Assembly: GCF_026343185.1 (NCBI RefSeq) | Contig: NZ_JAPEMA010000001.1 | Location: 372,001 to 436,000, forward strand | Direction of reading: 5' to 3' | From: Streptomyces sp. NBC_00091 | GTDB lineage: Bacteria; Actinomycetota; Actinomycetes; Streptomycetales; Streptomycetaceae | Length of the DNA stretch: 64,000 nucleotides | The notes under the pieces: model-generated | What the model saw: only the letters and a program-made list of their open reading frames with translations | Told to the model about the DNA's origin: nothing | Database searches by the model: none | Translations under genes and position numbers: made by a program | Shown here: positions 16,498 through 24,622 of the stretch, one piece after another | Position numbering within the stretch: the first letter of the stretch is position 1 | Layout: the number at the start of each line of letters is the position of its first letter

Positions 16498-17396
16498 GGA
16501 TCGCGGTGACGGGGGCGAGCGGGTTCTGCGGCGGGCAGGTGGCGCGGGCCGCCGCCGCGGGCGGGGCGTCGGTGGTGTGCGTGGGCCGCAGGCCGGGGCC
16601 GGTGGGGGAACACCGGTTCTGGGACGCGGCGCGCGGGGAGCCGGATCTGGCGGGGGCCGACTTCGTGGTGCACTGCGCGGCGGCCGTGGGCGATCCGGCC
16701 CCGGGCTCGCGGGCGGAGGCGGCGATGCGCGCGGTCAACGTGGACGGTACGGCGCGGCTGCTGCGGGCCGCGGCCGGGCGGCCGGTGGTGTGGGTGAGCA
16801 GCGCCAGCGTGTACGACCCGCGCCGGGGGCGGGAGCGGGTCACCGAGGACCATCCGCGCGCGGGCCAGCTGAACGCGTACGGCCGTACCAAGGCGGCGGG
16901 TGAGGCCCTGGCGCTGGCGGGCGGTGCGGTGGTGCTGCGGCCGAGGGCGGTCTACGGGCCGGGCGACACCCAGCTGTTGCCGCGGCTGCTGTCCCGGGTG
17001 CGGGCGGGGACCCTGCTGCTGCCGGGTCCGGACGTGCCGCTGAGCCTGACGGCGGTGGAGAACCTGGCGGAGGCCTGCCTGGCGGCGCCGGGCTGGCCCC
17101 CGGGCGCGTACAACGTGGCGGACGCGGCCCCGTACGGCCGGGACGCGGCGATCGCCGCGGTGCTGCGGGCGCACGGGGTGCGGGCCCGGATCCGGCACCT
17201 GCCGCTCCCGGTGGCGGGCGCCGCGGCGCGGGCGGCGCAGTCGCTGGCCCGGCTCACCGGCTCCGAGCCGGCCCTCAGCCCCTACGCGGTGGACCAGCTG
17301 GCGCACCCGGTGGTGCTGGACGTGACCAGGGCCCGGTCGCGGGGCTGGACCCCGCGCCGGACCCTGGCGGACCACCTGCGCGAACTGCGCGGCTAG
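16494..17396 (+). CDS. NAD-dependent epimerase/dehydratase (extended SDR, OleD-like)
   Basis: 300 aa. GTG at 16494 overlaps the P450 stop (GTGA) and places the Rossmann motif IAVTGASGFCGGQVA (GxxGxxG) at the very N-terminus, supporting this start. VVWVSSASVY and YGRTK supply the catalytic Ser, Tyr and Lys; AVYGPGD follows. An OleD-type role (reducing the beta-keto acid made by the OleA-like enzyme) fits the neighbours, but sugar or 3-beta-hydroxysteroid-type substrates are possible. Its last 4 bp overlap the convergent conservon GTPase gene. Confidence 0.8.
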   Translation: MRIAVTGASGFCGGQVARAAAAGGASVVCVGRRPGPVGEHRFWDAARGEPDLAGADFVVHCAAAVGDPAPGSRAEAAMRAVNVDGTARLLRAAAGRPVVWVSSASVYDPRRGRERVTEDHPRAGQLNAYGRTKAAGEALALAGGAVVLRPRAVYGPGDTQLLPRLLSRVRAGTLLLPGPDVPLSLTAVENLAEACLAAPGWPPGAYNVADAAPYGRDAAIAAVLRAHGVRARIRHLPLPVAGAAARAAQSLARLTGSEPALSPYAVDQLAHPVVLDVTRARSRGWTPRRTLADHLRELRG

Positions 17397-17995
17397 GGGG
17401 TGTCCTGCGCGGTGTCCTCCGCCTTGACGATCAGTGTGTCGAGGAGGGCGAGCAGGGCGCCCCGTACGTCCTCGCGGGAGCGGGCGTCGAGCATGAGGAT
17501 CGGGGTGCGTTCGTCTCGGAGGCGCAGCGCGGCGCGGATCTCCTCGGCGGTGTAGTGCTGCTCGCCGTGGAAGCAGTTCGCGCCGACGACGAAGGGCAGG
17601 CCCCGGCTCTCGAAGAAGTCGACGGCCGGGAAACTGCGGTCGAGGCGGCGGGTGTCGACCAGGACGATCGCCCCGAGGGCCCCGTTGAGCAGGTCGTCCC
17701 ACATGAACCAGAAGCGCTCCTGGCCGGGCGTGCCGAACAGGTAGAGGACGACTCCGGCGTCGGTGAGGGTGATCCGTCCGAAGTCCATCGCCACGGTGGT
17801 GACCGTCTTGGACTCGATGCCGTCGAGGTCGTCGACGCCGACGCCCGCGCTCGTCAGCCGCTCCTCGGTGCGCAGCGGCTCGATCTCGGAGATCGTCTCC
17901 ACCAGGGTGGTCTTGCCGACCCCGAACCCCCCGGCGATGAGGATCTTGACCGGGGCCGCTGCCGGGGCAGGGGCGGGGGTGTCATATGCGGGCAA
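17393..17995 (-). CDS. cvnD: Conservon GTP/ATP-binding protein (CvnD)
   Basis: 200 aa. It is a Ras-like small GTPase with P-loop KILIAGGFGVGKTTLVETIS, switch region VTTVAMDFGRI, and LFGTPGQERFWFMWDDLLNG as the G3 region. The only in-frame start is TTG at 17995, preceded by AGGGA five bases upstream; a stop lies in frame just above. It overlaps the CvnC gene by 14 bp. Conservon GTPases work with the membrane kinase, roadblock and DUF742 proteins as a GPCR-like signalling module in streptomycetes. Confidence 0.92.
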   Translation of the reverse strand: MPAYDTPAPAPAAAPVKILIAGGFGVGKTTLVETISEIEPLRTEERLTSAGVGVDDLDGIESKTVTTVAMDFGRITLTDAGVVLYLFGTPGQERFWFMWDDLLNGALGAIVLVDTRRLDRSFPAVDFFESRGLPFVVGANCFHGEQHYTAEEIRAALRLRDERTPILMLDARSREDVRGALLALLDTLIVKAEDTAQDTP

Positions 17996-18356
17996 GGTTG
18001 TCCCTGATTCTCATGAGCAGGTGGACATTGGTGGTCTCGGCCCCCTCCAGGGGAGGCCGGTGGTGGATCAGCCCGCGGTCCGCGAGTTCGCCGAGGAGCA
18101 GCGTCATCGGGGTGAGGCGGATGTGCGTGCGCGCCGCGATCTCGGCGACCGCCAGGCCGCCCGCTCCGGCGCACAGGGCGAGGACGGCCTGCCATTCCGT
18201 GGGCAGGCCGGCGTGGTCGTCCGTCGCGGCCGCCGCCGTGATGGTGGTGTCCATGGTGAGGACCGTGTGCGGGGTGGCCGTACGCCCGTCGGTCAGGGCG
18301 TACAGCCGTGTCCGGCGCCGTCCGGCCTGCCCCGCGCGCTGCGGCTCGTCGGGCAT
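17982..18356 (-). CDS. cvnC: Conservon DUF742 protein (CvnC)
   Basis: 124 aa, ATG at 18356 overlapping the previous stop by one base (TAATG). It carries the DUF742 winged-helix-like pattern: RTRLYALTDGRTATPH, then LPTEWQAVLALC, LAVAEIAARTHIRLTP, and the C-terminal LLMRIRDNLARI. DUF742 proteins are DNA-binding-like adaptors in conservons; targets here are unknown. Confidence 0.9.
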   Translation of the reverse strand: MPDEPQRAGQAGRRRTRLYALTDGRTATPHTVLTMDTTITAAAATDDHAGLPTEWQAVLALCAGAGGLAVAEIAARTHIRLTPMTLLLGELADRGLIHHRPPLEGAETTNVHLLMRIRDNLARI

Positions 18357-18772
18357 TACGACGACGGCGTCTGTGTGCGTCCGGGGGTTCCCAGCCACTC
18401 GCCGAGCGCCTGGGCGGTGCGGACGGCCTCGCCGCCCAGCTCTCCGAGGCGGGCCCGGCGGGAGGTCACCACGATGAGGGTGCTGCCCTCGCCGCACCCG
18501 ACGATGCAGAGGTAGCTGTCGTCCATCTCGACCAGCTGGCGGATGACCCGGCCGCCGTCGATCTCCCTGGAGATCGCCTTCATCGTGGCGGCGATGCCGG
18601 AGGACGCGGCGGCTATGCGTTCGGCGCGGTCCCGTTCGAGGAGGTAGGCGCTGAGCTTGATCCCGTCGTTGGACAGGAGCACGGCTCCCTGGATGCCTGC
18701 GATCCGGCTCAGGTTGTTGTCCAGGACGCTGTAGATCGCGTCATTGGTCGCGGTGTTCGGTGAGGTCGTCAT
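18356..18772 (-). CDS. cvnB: Conservon roadblock/LC7 domain protein (CvnB)
   Basis: 138 aa, ATG at 18772 overlapping the kinase stop (ATGA). The roadblock/LC7 fold is seen in IAGIQGAVLLSNDGIKLSAY, IAATMKAISREIDGG and SYLCIVGCGEGSTLIVVTSR. Roadblock proteins interact with and regulate small GTPases, here CvnD. Confidence 0.92.
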   Translation of the reverse strand: MTTSPNTATNDAIYSVLDNNLSRIAGIQGAVLLSNDGIKLSAYLLERDRAERIAAASSGIAATMKAISREIDGGRVIRQLVEMDDSYLCIVGCGEGSTLIVVTSRRARLGELGGEAVRTAQALGEWLGTPGRTQTPSS

Positions 18773-21066
18773 CTCTGATCCTGTCGGAGCTCTTCTTCCA
18801 CGGTCTGGGTCCCTCGTTCGTAGTCCGCCCAGGCGTCGGCCACCTCTTCGGGGGTGGCGGTGTCCTGGGCGGCGACGCCCTGCTCCGCGCGCGGTGCGCG
18901 CAGCTGCTCGGCTATGTGGGTGTGCGGGACGCGCTCGGGGAGGGCGGGCCGTGCGCCGGTGTCCCGGGTCGTGGTCCCCGCCTGCGGGGCGGCGGGGGGT
19001 GCCGGGCGTTCGCGCGGCCCGTCGGGCATCGGGCGGGCCGGCAGCCCGGCGCTGGTGTGCAGTACCAGCTCGGGGGCGCGGGCGTCGGAGGGGCGCGGTG
19101 CGGGGGGCTCGGACGGGAGCGGCTCGCGCTCGGGTTCCCGTACGGTCGCCACCAGCAGCTCCTGGGGGAGGATCACCACGGCGGACGTCCCTCCGTACAC
19201 GGAGCGGCGCAGCGTGACCGCGGCCTCGAGCTGGTCGGCGAGGTGGCCGACCACGAAGAGGCCCAGCCGGTGGGCGTTCTGCGCGAGGACGGAGTAGGGC
19301 GGGGCCGAGTGGAGGCGTGCGTTCATCTCCTCGTAGCTCGCGGGGGTGACCCGCGGCCCGCGGTCCTCGATCTCGACCGACAGCCCGTCGGCGACGAGTT
19401 CGGCGCGGATGACCACCTTGGACCTCGGCGGGGAGAAGCGGGCGGCGTTGTCGAGCAGCTCGGCCAGCAGGTGGCTGATCTGGCTGATCGCGTGCGGTTC
19501 CACGCTGATCTCGTCCAGGGCCTGGCGTTCGATCCGGCGGAAGTCCTCGACCTCCGCGGCGGCTTCGCGCAGCAGGTCGGCGACGCGCATGGGCTCGGTG
19601 TGCGGGTCGGGGACCTCGCCGCCGGCCAGGATGAGGAGGTTCTCGATCTGGCGGCGCATGCCCACGGTCAGCTGGTCGGACCGCATCAGCTGGGCGAGGA
19701 GGGCCTCGTCGTGGCCGAAGGTGTCCTGGATGTCCTCGGTGAGGTTCAGCTGGCGGCTGACGAGGTTTCCGGTGCGCGAGGCGATGCCCGCGGCGAACAT
19801 GCCGAATCCGTGGCGCTCGGCGGCGAGCTGCCGGTGTCCGTCGACGGACACGGCGACGACCCGCGCGAAGGCGTCGTCGATGCGGCTCACCTCGTCCCGG
19901 CCGCCGCGTACGGCCGGCAGCGCGTCGGCGTCGACGGACTGTCCGCGCTGGAGCCGGGCCACGACGTCCGGCAGCGTCTTCTCGGCGATGGCCACGGTGC
20001 GTTCGTGCAGGCCCCGCAGGCGGCGCAGCACCGACCTGGTGGTGAGTACGACGATGGCCACGACGACCAGCAGCCCGGCGCCGCTCGACCCGATCAGCCA
20101 GGCGACTTCGGTCTGCAGCTGCGCGGCCTCGGCCTCGCCGCGCGTGAGGACCTCCCGGGCCCGGTCGACGTTGAGCGTGGCCGTCTGGACCGAGACGTTC
20201 TCGTACGCGGAGCGCCAGCCGCCCACTTCGGCGGGCAGCCTGATGCCGGATTCGGTGTCCGTGTGGTCGGAGACGATCGCGTTCTCGATACGGATCTTCG
20301 TCTGCCAGTCGCGGGAGGCGGTGATCCGCTCGTAGAAGCGCCGGTCCCGCTCGGACAGGTACGGCGCGATCCACGTCTCGTGCAGGTAGCGGTGGGCTCC
20401 CACGGCTTTGACGAACTGGTCGTAGGCGGCGTCGTTCAGTTCCCGGGACGGCCCGGCCAGGGCCAGGAGCGCGTCCTCGCGGGCCACCATCTCGGTGGCC
20501 GAGAGCATGGGCACCACGGGGCGGCTCACCTGGGCGAGTTCGAGGTCCTCGGCGTGGCTGAACTCCTGCTGGTAGACCTGGATGATCGCTTCGACCACCC
20601 CGGTGTAGTAGCCGAGCGTGCCGTCGGCGCCGCCGCTGCGGGCATCCGCGCGCCGGCGGTACTCGGCGAGGCCGTCGAGGCGTCGGTTCACCTCCCCGAA
20701 GGACTGGGCCGCACCGGCCGTCAGCCCGCGGAAATCGGTCCCGGCCCGGTCCGTGGCCTGCCGCCGGACCCTCAGCTCCTCCTCGGCCCCGGCCGTGCCC
20801 GCCCACCGCGCGGCGGTCAGCGCGCGTTCGGCCTGTATGTCGACCATCAGGGTGTACAGCGGTGCGCCGAACCGCTCGGCGGCCGCGACATCGGCCCGCA
20901 GGTGCTGGGACTGTGCCAGCAAGCGCTGAGCGGTCACGGCCACTTGGGTGCTCATCGCGGCGATGGGGACCACGGCCAGCCAGATCAGCAGCGTACGCAG
21001 GCGTACGCTGCGCCGGCGACGCGGCGTCGACGGCCCTGGCGGGCCTTCGGGTTCTATGGGAGACAT
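18769..21066 (-). CDS. cvnA: Conservon sensor histidine kinase-like protein (CvnA)
   Basis: 765 aa, ATG at 21066. Membrane segment 1 is at ~24-42 (LLIWLAVVPIAAMSTQVAV). An extracellular nitrate/nitrite-sensing-like helical domain follows (~60-300, with MVDIQAERALTAARW). Membrane segment 2 is at ~330-350 (GAGLLVVVAIVVLTT). HAMP-like and linker regions lead to an HATPase_c domain (ELLDNAARFSPPRSKVVIRA and GLFVVGHLADQLEAAVTLR). The C-terminal ~180 residues are Pro/Arg-rich and disordered. CvnA is the membrane receptor of the conservon. It is first in the four-gene operon A-B-C-D, all genes overlapping. Confidence 0.92.
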   Translation of the reverse strand: MSPIEPEGPPGPSTPRRRRSVRLRTLLIWLAVVPIAAMSTQVAVTAQRLLAQSQHLRADVAAAERFGAPLYTLMVDIQAERALTAARWAGTAGAEEELRVRRQATDRAGTDFRGLTAGAAQSFGEVNRRLDGLAEYRRRADARSGGADGTLGYYTGVVEAIIQVYQQEFSHAEDLELAQVSRPVVPMLSATEMVAREDALLALAGPSRELNDAAYDQFVKAVGAHRYLHETWIAPYLSERDRRFYERITASRDWQTKIRIENAIVSDHTDTESGIRLPAEVGGWRSAYENVSVQTATLNVDRAREVLTRGEAEAAQLQTEVAWLIGSSGAGLLVVVAIVVLTTRSVLRRLRGLHERTVAIAEKTLPDVVARLQRGQSVDADALPAVRGGRDEVSRIDDAFARVVAVSVDGHRQLAAERHGFGMFAAGIASRTGNLVSRQLNLTEDIQDTFGHDEALLAQLMRSDQLTVGMRRQIENLLILAGGEVPDPHTEPMRVADLLREAAAEVEDFRRIERQALDEISVEPHAISQISHLLAELLDNAARFSPPRSKVVIRAELVADGLSVEIEDRGPRVTPASYEEMNARLHSAPPYSVLAQNAHRLGLFVVGHLADQLEAAVTLRRSVYGGTSAVVILPQELLVATVREPEREPLPSEPPAPRPSDARAPELVLHTSAGLPARPMPDGPRERPAPPAAPQAGTTTRDTGARPALPERVPHTHIAEQLRAPRAEQGVAAQDTATPEEVADAWADYERGTQTVEEELRQDQR

Positions 21067-21235
21067 CGGTCCTCGGGGGCGGAGGCAGGAGTCGGGGACA
21101 TGCCAACTGTCGGACCGGGCGCAGCCCTGGGGAGGGGCTGGGGGGACGGCCGTTCCGGCTTCGGCGGGATGTGCAGGCCGATCATAACCAGCCATCCCAG
21201 AGAAGCGGACAGATTGATTCCGGCCACGGCACATG

Positions 21236-21250
21236 CTAGGCCCTGTCGTC
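21236..21250. repeat. Solitary copy of the MITE end CTAGGCCCTGTCGTC
   Basis: These 15 bases are identical to the outer ends of the inverted-repeat element at 36206-36372. No matching opposite end lies nearby, so it is either a remnant of an element or a chance target-like sequence. Confidence 0.55.
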
Positions 21251-21266
21251 GAAGCGCCCGGAAACG

Positions 21267-21298
21267 CGAACGGCCCGGGCGGATGCCCGGGCCGTTCG
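21267..21298 (-). terminator. Hairpin terminator after msrB
   Basis: Perfect 14-bp arms (21267-21280 and 21285-21298) close a GGAT loop; the arm is cgaacggcccgggc. It lies ~30 bp past the msrB stop. Only a short T-run follows on the minus strand. Confidence 0.75.
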
Positions 21299-21328
21299 GC
21301 GGAGCAGGCCTCCGCAGGCGCGTCCCCC

Positions 21329-21736
21329 TCAGCCCTCGGCCGGGGTGAGCCGCAGGGAGATGCTGTTGATGCAGTACCGCTGGTCGGTGGGGGTCGGGTA
21401 ACCCTCACCCTCGAACACGTGCCCGAGGTGGGAGCCGCACTTCGCGCAGAGCACCTCCGTGCGGACCATGCCGTGCGAGACGTCCGCCTTCAGCTCGACC
21501 GCGTCGGAGTCCTTCGGGTCGAAGAAGGACGGCCAGCCGCAGTGCGACTCGAACTTCTCCGAGGAGCGGAAGAGCTCGGAGCCACAGCCGCGGCAGGAGT
21601 AGACGCCCTCCGTCTTGGTGTCGGTGTACTCACCGCGGAAGGCGGGCTCGGTGCCGGCGAGGCGCAGCACCTGGTACTCGGACGGACTCAGCTCGGCCTG
21701 CCACTGCTCGTCCGTCTTCTGGACCTCGTACGCCAT
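21329..21736 (-). CDS. msrB: Peptide-methionine (R)-S-oxide reductase
   Basis: 135 aa, standard MsrB length. Two CxxC zinc motifs are present ([11 protein letters not shown] and [14 protein letters not shown]). The catalytic segment is [12 protein letters not shown], and [13 protein letters not shown] provides substrate-pocket residues. It reduces methionine-R-sulfoxide in proteins in the cytosol. It lies 15 bp downstream of murC and is probably co-transcribed with it. Confidence 0.95.
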   Translation of the reverse strand: MAYEVQKTDEQWQAELSPSEYQVLRLAGTEPAFRGEYTDTKTEGVYSCRGCGSELFRSSEKFESHCGWPSFFDPKDSDAVELKADVSHGMVRTEVLCAKCGSHLGHVFEGEGYPTPTDQRYCINSISLRLTPAEG

Positions 21737-21751
21737 GACGCTCCCGCTCCC

Positions 21752-23146
21752 TCAGTTCGACAGCCGGGCCAGGATCTGGGGGCCCAGATCCGTGACGTCG
21801 CCCGCGCCCATGGTGAGAACGAGATCGCCGGGCTTCGCCATTCCCGCGATCACGTCGGCGACGGCTCCCTTGGAGCGCTCGGCGGTGACGTCGGCGCCGG
21901 CGGCGCGGGCCGCGGCGATGATGATCTCGCTGGTGACGCCGGGGATCGGGTCCTCGCGGGCCGGGTAGATGTCGAGGACCACGGAGGCGTCCGCCAGGGC
22001 GAGGGCCTGGCCCATCTCCTTGCCCAGTTCCTGGGTGCGGGAGAAGAGGTGGGGCTGGAAGACGACCAGGATGCGGGAGTCCCCGGCGGCGCCGCGGATG
22101 GCCTCCAGGTCGGCGTTCATCTCGGTCGGGTGGTGCGCGTAGGAGTCGATAACCTGGACCCCGGCCGCCTCGCCCTTGAGCTGGAGGCGGCGCTTGACAC
22201 CGGTGTACTTGCCGAGGGCGGAGGCGAGGTTGTGCGCCGGGATGCCGAGGGCGACACCGGCGGCGAGGGCCGCGACGGCGTTGTGCGCGTAGTGGCGGCC
22301 GGGCACGGAGACGGTGAAGGTGAGCATCCGGCCGTCGATGACGACGGTGACCTCGCTGGTCAGACCACGCGGGGTGATCTTGGTGATGCGGACGTCGGCC
22401 TCGGGCTCCTCGCCGTACGTGACGACGGTGAGGCCCTCCTGGCCGGCGACCCGGCGGGCGATCTCGGCGGCGCCCTCCTGGCCGTGGGCGACGACGAGGG
22501 TGCCGCCGGGCACGACCTTGCCGACGAAGGTCTCGAAGGACTCGTAGATCTCGTCCATCGACGCGTAGTTCGCGTGGTGGTCCAGCTCCGCGTTGAGGAT
22601 GATCGCGACCTGCGGGGTGTACTTGTGGAAGCTGCGGTCGCTCTCGTCCGCCTCGGCCACGAAGATGTCGCCCTCGCCGTGGTGGGCGTTGGAGCCGGGG
22701 GCGTCCAGGTCGCCGCCGATGGCGTACGAGGGGTCCAGGCCCAGGGCCGAGAGGGAGACCGCCAGCATCGAGGTGGTGGTGGTCTTGCCGTGCGTGCCTG
22801 CGACCGCGATCGGACGCAGGCCCTCCATGAGGGAGGCGAGCGCGTCGGAGCGGTGCACGACCGGGATGCCCAGCTCGGCGGCGCGGGCCAGCTCGGGGTT
22901 GTCGGCGCGGATGGCGCTGGAGACGACCACGCAGGTGGAGTCGGCGGCGAGGTGGCCGGCGGCGTGCCCGATGTGGACCGTGGCCCCGTGGGCGCGCAGC
23001 GCCTGGGCGGTCTCGGAGTCACGGGAGTCGCTGCCGGCCACCTTCGCGCCGCGCTGGGCGAGGATCTTCGCGATGCCGGACATGCCGGCGCCGCCGATGC
23101 CGATGAAGTGGGGCCGTTCCATCGCGGTCGGCAGGCCGGGCTTCAT
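21752..23146 (-). CDS. murC: UDP-N-acetylmuramate--L-alanine ligase
   Basis: 464 aa. N-terminal Rossmann motif HFIGIGGAGMSGIAKIL, ATP-binding loop VAGTHGKTTTTSMLAV, central DEADESDRSFHKYTP-type block, and C-terminal VLTMGAGDVTDLG are all diagnostic of MurC. It adds L-Ala to UDP-MurNAc in cytosolic peptidoglycan precursor synthesis. ATG at 23146. It is outside the dcw cluster, as expected for a streptomycete. Confidence 0.96.
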   Translation of the reverse strand: MKPGLPTAMERPHFIGIGGAGMSGIAKILAQRGAKVAGSDSRDSETAQALRAHGATVHIGHAAGHLAADSTCVVVSSAIRADNPELARAAELGIPVVHRSDALASLMEGLRPIAVAGTHGKTTTTSMLAVSLSALGLDPSYAIGGDLDAPGSNAHHGEGDIFVAEADESDRSFHKYTPQVAIILNAELDHHANYASMDEIYESFETFVGKVVPGGTLVVAHGQEGAAEIARRVAGQEGLTVVTYGEEPEADVRITKITPRGLTSEVTVVIDGRMLTFTVSVPGRHYAHNAVAALAAGVALGIPAHNLASALGKYTGVKRRLQLKGEAAGVQVIDSYAHHPTEMNADLEAIRGAAGDSRILVVFQPHLFSRTQELGKEMGQALALADASVVLDIYPAREDPIPGVTSEIIIAAARAAGADVTAERSKGAVADVIAGMAKPGDLVLTMGAGDVTDLGPQILARLSN

Positions 23147-23189
23147 TCAGGTCGCTCCAGGATCGAGTGCGGGGTGTGTCCGCCCCAGC

Positions 23190-23657
23190 CTATTCGTTGT
23201 GGGCGAAGAGCTTGAGCACCGGAACCTCCACCTTGTGCCGGGCCCGGGAGGCCCAGTCGCGGTGGAAGAACTCCTCGACGAGGTGCGGGGCGGTCAGGAC
23301 GATCACCTCGTCGGCGTTCGTCTCGTCGACGACGGCCCTGAGATGGTCGAGGGGGTGTGCCTCGATGATCTGTCCGACGGCCTTGGCGCCCTTGGCGCGC
23401 AGGGCCGCGAGGGAGTACTCGAGCGCCTGTGCGGCGGGGCCCAGGGCGGCCTCACCCTCGGGTTCGTCGGCCTCGTGGAGGGCCTCGGGCAGCTCGCCGA
23501 GCGCTACGTCGTCGATGGCGCGGAGCAGTCGGTCCTGGTCGCCCCTGGGTTGCATGAGGACGACGAAGGAGACCGGGTCGTCTCCGTGCAGAGTGGTGAC
23601 GAAGTCCACGTCCACCGTGGTCAGCGGCTGCTCGATCATCAATACGCTCGTGAACAC
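23190..23657 (-). CDS. Conserved actinobacterial protein, universal-stress-like
   Basis: 155 aa from GTG at 23657. That start is preferred over an ATG at 23675 because GGAGAGGG lies 5 bp upstream of it. The sequence begins FTSVLMIEQPLTTVDVDFVT. Later blocks are VSFVVLMQPRGDQDRLLRAI and DEVIVLTAPHLVEEFFHRDW, resembling an alpha/beta USP-like nucleotide-binding fold (VEVPVLKLFAHNE near the end). Homologues are often labelled indole-3-glycerol phosphate synthase, but no TrpC barrel motifs are seen. Function unknown. Confidence 0.75.
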   Translation of the reverse strand: MFTSVLMIEQPLTTVDVDFVTTLHGDDPVSFVVLMQPRGDQDRLLRAIDDVALGELPEALHEADEPEGEAALGPAAQALEYSLAALRAKGAKAVGQIIEAHPLDHLRAVVDETNADEVIVLTAPHLVEEFFHRDWASRARHKVEVPVLKLFAHNE

Positions 23658-23803
23658 GGACGCCCTCTCCTTCATGGGCCGAGACCGGTCGGCCGGCCCC
23701 TGCGGAAACCATCCTGCCCCGCTGTCGCGCGGGGCCTCGCGGATATGTGTGCCCAGGTATGTGCCCGACGGAAGCTAAGCGGAACGAGAAATTCCGCTCC
23801 TTC

Positions 23804-24586
23804 TCAGATCCGACGGTAGCTCGTGAACAGGAACCCGGCCTCTTCCAGTACGCAGGCGGGCGCGAGCCGGTGCGGAACCGTGACGGAGGGCCCGCCGGAG
23901 ATCCGCTGGGCGTCGCCCGCCGTGAGCATCGGGGAGATCGTCAGGCACAGCTCGTCCAGCGCGTCGGCGGCCACGAACTGGCCCAGCAGCCGGGGCCCGC
24001 CCTCGGTCAGCTGCCGGCGCAGCCCGCGCGCGGCCAGCTCCCGCACGGCCCGCACCGGGTCAACCCCGGTCCCGTCGCCCGCCACCACCACCTCCGCCCC
24101 GGCCGCGGCGGCCTCGGCCACCCGGTCGGCGGGGGCGCCGGCCCCGGTGACCACCAGCGTGGGTACGAGGGGCGAGGTGAACAGGGGCAGGGTGAAGTCC
24201 AGGTCCAGGCTCGCGGTGACCACCGCGATGGCCGGGGCGGGGCCCTGCCCGGCGGCCGCGCGGCGGGCCGCGAAGGCCTCCCGGGCCCGGGCCGGGCGGT
24301 AGCCCTCCTGGCGAACCGTTTCCGCCCCCACCACCACCACATCGGCCAGCGCCCGCAGGGTGCCGAAGATCCGCATGTCGGTCTCGCCCGAGATGGGCTG
24401 CGAACGCCCCTCGTGCTGGGCGGCCCCGTCCAGGGTGGACACCATGTTCGCCCGCAGCCAGTGCGCGCCGGGGGCCAGCTCGGGATAGGCGTAGGCGTCC
24501 GCGAGCTCGTCCAGCGACCACTCGCGGTCGGCCGGGTCCCCGGAGGCGGCGGATGTCTGATCGGTCACAGGGAACAGGCGTCGCAT
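23804..24586 (-). CDS. RibD C-terminal-type pyrimidine reductase family protein
   Basis: 260 aa. It has the dihydrofolate-reductase-like fold of the RibD reductase domain: LRANMVSTLDGAAQHEGRSQ, ISGETDMRIFGTLRALADVV, GAETVRQEGYRPAR, and LTEGGPRLLGQFVAADALDE near the C-terminus. There is no deaminase domain. It may act on a riboflavin-pathway pyrimidine or a related substrate; a free-standing paralogue outside a rib operon could have another role. It is divergent from zapE. Confidence 0.85.
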   Translation of the reverse strand: MRRLFPVTDQTSAASGDPADREWSLDELADAYAYPELAPGAHWLRANMVSTLDGAAQHEGRSQPISGETDMRIFGTLRALADVVVVGAETVRQEGYRPARAREAFAARRAAAGQGPAPAIAVVTASLDLDFTLPLFTSPLVPTLVVTGAGAPADRVAEAAAAGAEVVVAGDGTGVDPVRAVRELAARGLRRQLTEGGPRLLGQFVAADALDELCLTISPMLTAGDAQRISGGPSVTVPHRLAPACVLEEAGFLFTSYRRI

Positions 24587-24608
24587 CGGTGCAGTGTGAC
24601 ACGCCCCG

Positions 24609-24614
24609 TAGAGT
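24609..24614 (+). promoter_or_regulatory. -10 element for a leaderless zapE transcript
   Basis: TAGAGT lies 8 nt before the GTG start of zapE and no Shine-Dalgarno is present, the pattern of leaderless actinobacterial mRNAs. No convincing -35 was identified. Confidence 0.5.
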
Positions 24615-24622
24615 TAAGAGCT

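Noticed and set aside
21233..23215. 660-codon + strand frame across msrB and murC
   Set aside because: Antisense to two well-supported genes; composition is that of a frame shadow.
23190..23657. Indole-3-glycerol phosphate synthase
   Set aside because: Homologues may carry this label, but at 155 aa it lacks the TrpC barrel length and catalytic motifs.
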